Positions 5,870 to 5,891 of a stretch of DNA of 5,891 nt are shown one piece after another. Under the pieces are notes generated by a model that saw only the letters and a program-made list of their open reading frames with translations, was not told where the DNA came from and did no database searches. Every line of letters begins with the position of its first letter. The first letter of the stretch is position 1. The position numbers were made by a program, and so were the translations under genes. Origin of the DNA: Chloroflexi bacterium UBA5189 (GTDB taxonomy: Bacteria > Chloroflexota > Limnocylindria > Limnocylindrales > CSP1-4); NCBI GenBank assembly GCA_002413045.1, contig DHWF01000045.1, positions 1-5,891 on the forward strand, written 5' to 3'.

Positions 5870-5891
5870 TGGAGCCGACACTCGGATTTGA
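5870..5891 (-). tRNA. 3' end of a tRNA gene, probably tRNA-Thr (cut by the window edge)
   Basis: Read on the minus strand, the window edge starts in the T-loop (TCAAAT), continues with the T-stem strand CCGAG and the 7-base acceptor strand TGTCGGC, and ends with discriminator T and an encoded CCA. The 5' side of the gene lies beyond the window. An acceptor starting GCCGAC with discriminator T is typical of bacterial tRNA-Thr; Gly and Cys tRNAs also carry this discriminator but usually begin GCGG or GGC. The tRNA call is strong; the amino acid is inferred because the anticodon is not in the window. Confidence 0.75.

Noticed and set aside
1..5891. CRISPR array, insertion sequence, transposase or integrase
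   Set aside because: No regularly spaced repeats, terminal inverted repeats, or recombinase motifs were found in any frame.

Overview
The window is very GC-rich bacterial DNA. It carries a class III cyclase fused to an AAA-type ATPase and a long helical-repeat tail, plus the decayed tail of a similar large ATPase/TPR regulator. Such proteins are especially numerous in Chloroflexota and high-GC Actinomycetota. The house style (GTG start, long Ala/Arg/Leu-rich repeats, LURP-one-related protein) would fit an uncultured Chloroflexota, but nothing here fixes the phylum.

Layout. Bases 91-594 (+) encode a complete LURP-one-related (LOR) beta-barrel protein with a strong ribosome binding site. Bases 659-1617 on the minus strand hold gene debris: a TPR-type C-terminus broken by a single-base frameshift near 1113 and lacking any N-terminal domains, followed in the same frame, after a stop, by a further open stretch that looks coding. 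At 1620 a 61-residue plus-strand membrane protein begins with an excellent Shine-Dalgarno sequence, which lies exactly where the minus-strand remnant ends. Between this gene and the next, convergent one are several short palindromes and a sequence matching the 3' end (T-arm plus acceptor strand) of a tRNA.

Bases 1954-5232 (-) are the main gene, a 1092-residue cyclase/ATPase/repeat protein with a GTG start. Divergent from it, at 5322 (+), is a 29-codon reading frame with a very good ribosome binding site; it encodes little more than a signal-peptide-like segment ending Cys-Lys. The following roughly 460 bases carry no recognisable gene. The window ends inside the 3' part of a minus-strand tRNA gene, probably tRNA-Thr, with an encoded CCA.

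How it fits together. The genes do not form an operon; strands alternate. The cyclase probably makes or senses a nucleotide signal and couples it to ATP-dependent regulation, but no partner is encoded beside it. Two tRNA 3' ends (one a fragment, one apparently genuine), a frameshifted truncated gene and two small genes with strong ribosome binding sites give the region the look of accessory, rearranged DNA. No integrase, transposase, CRISPR array or complete novel system is visible. The least-explained items are the 29-residue peptide, the His-rich 61-residue membrane protein and the tRNA 3' fragment behind the cyclase gene.
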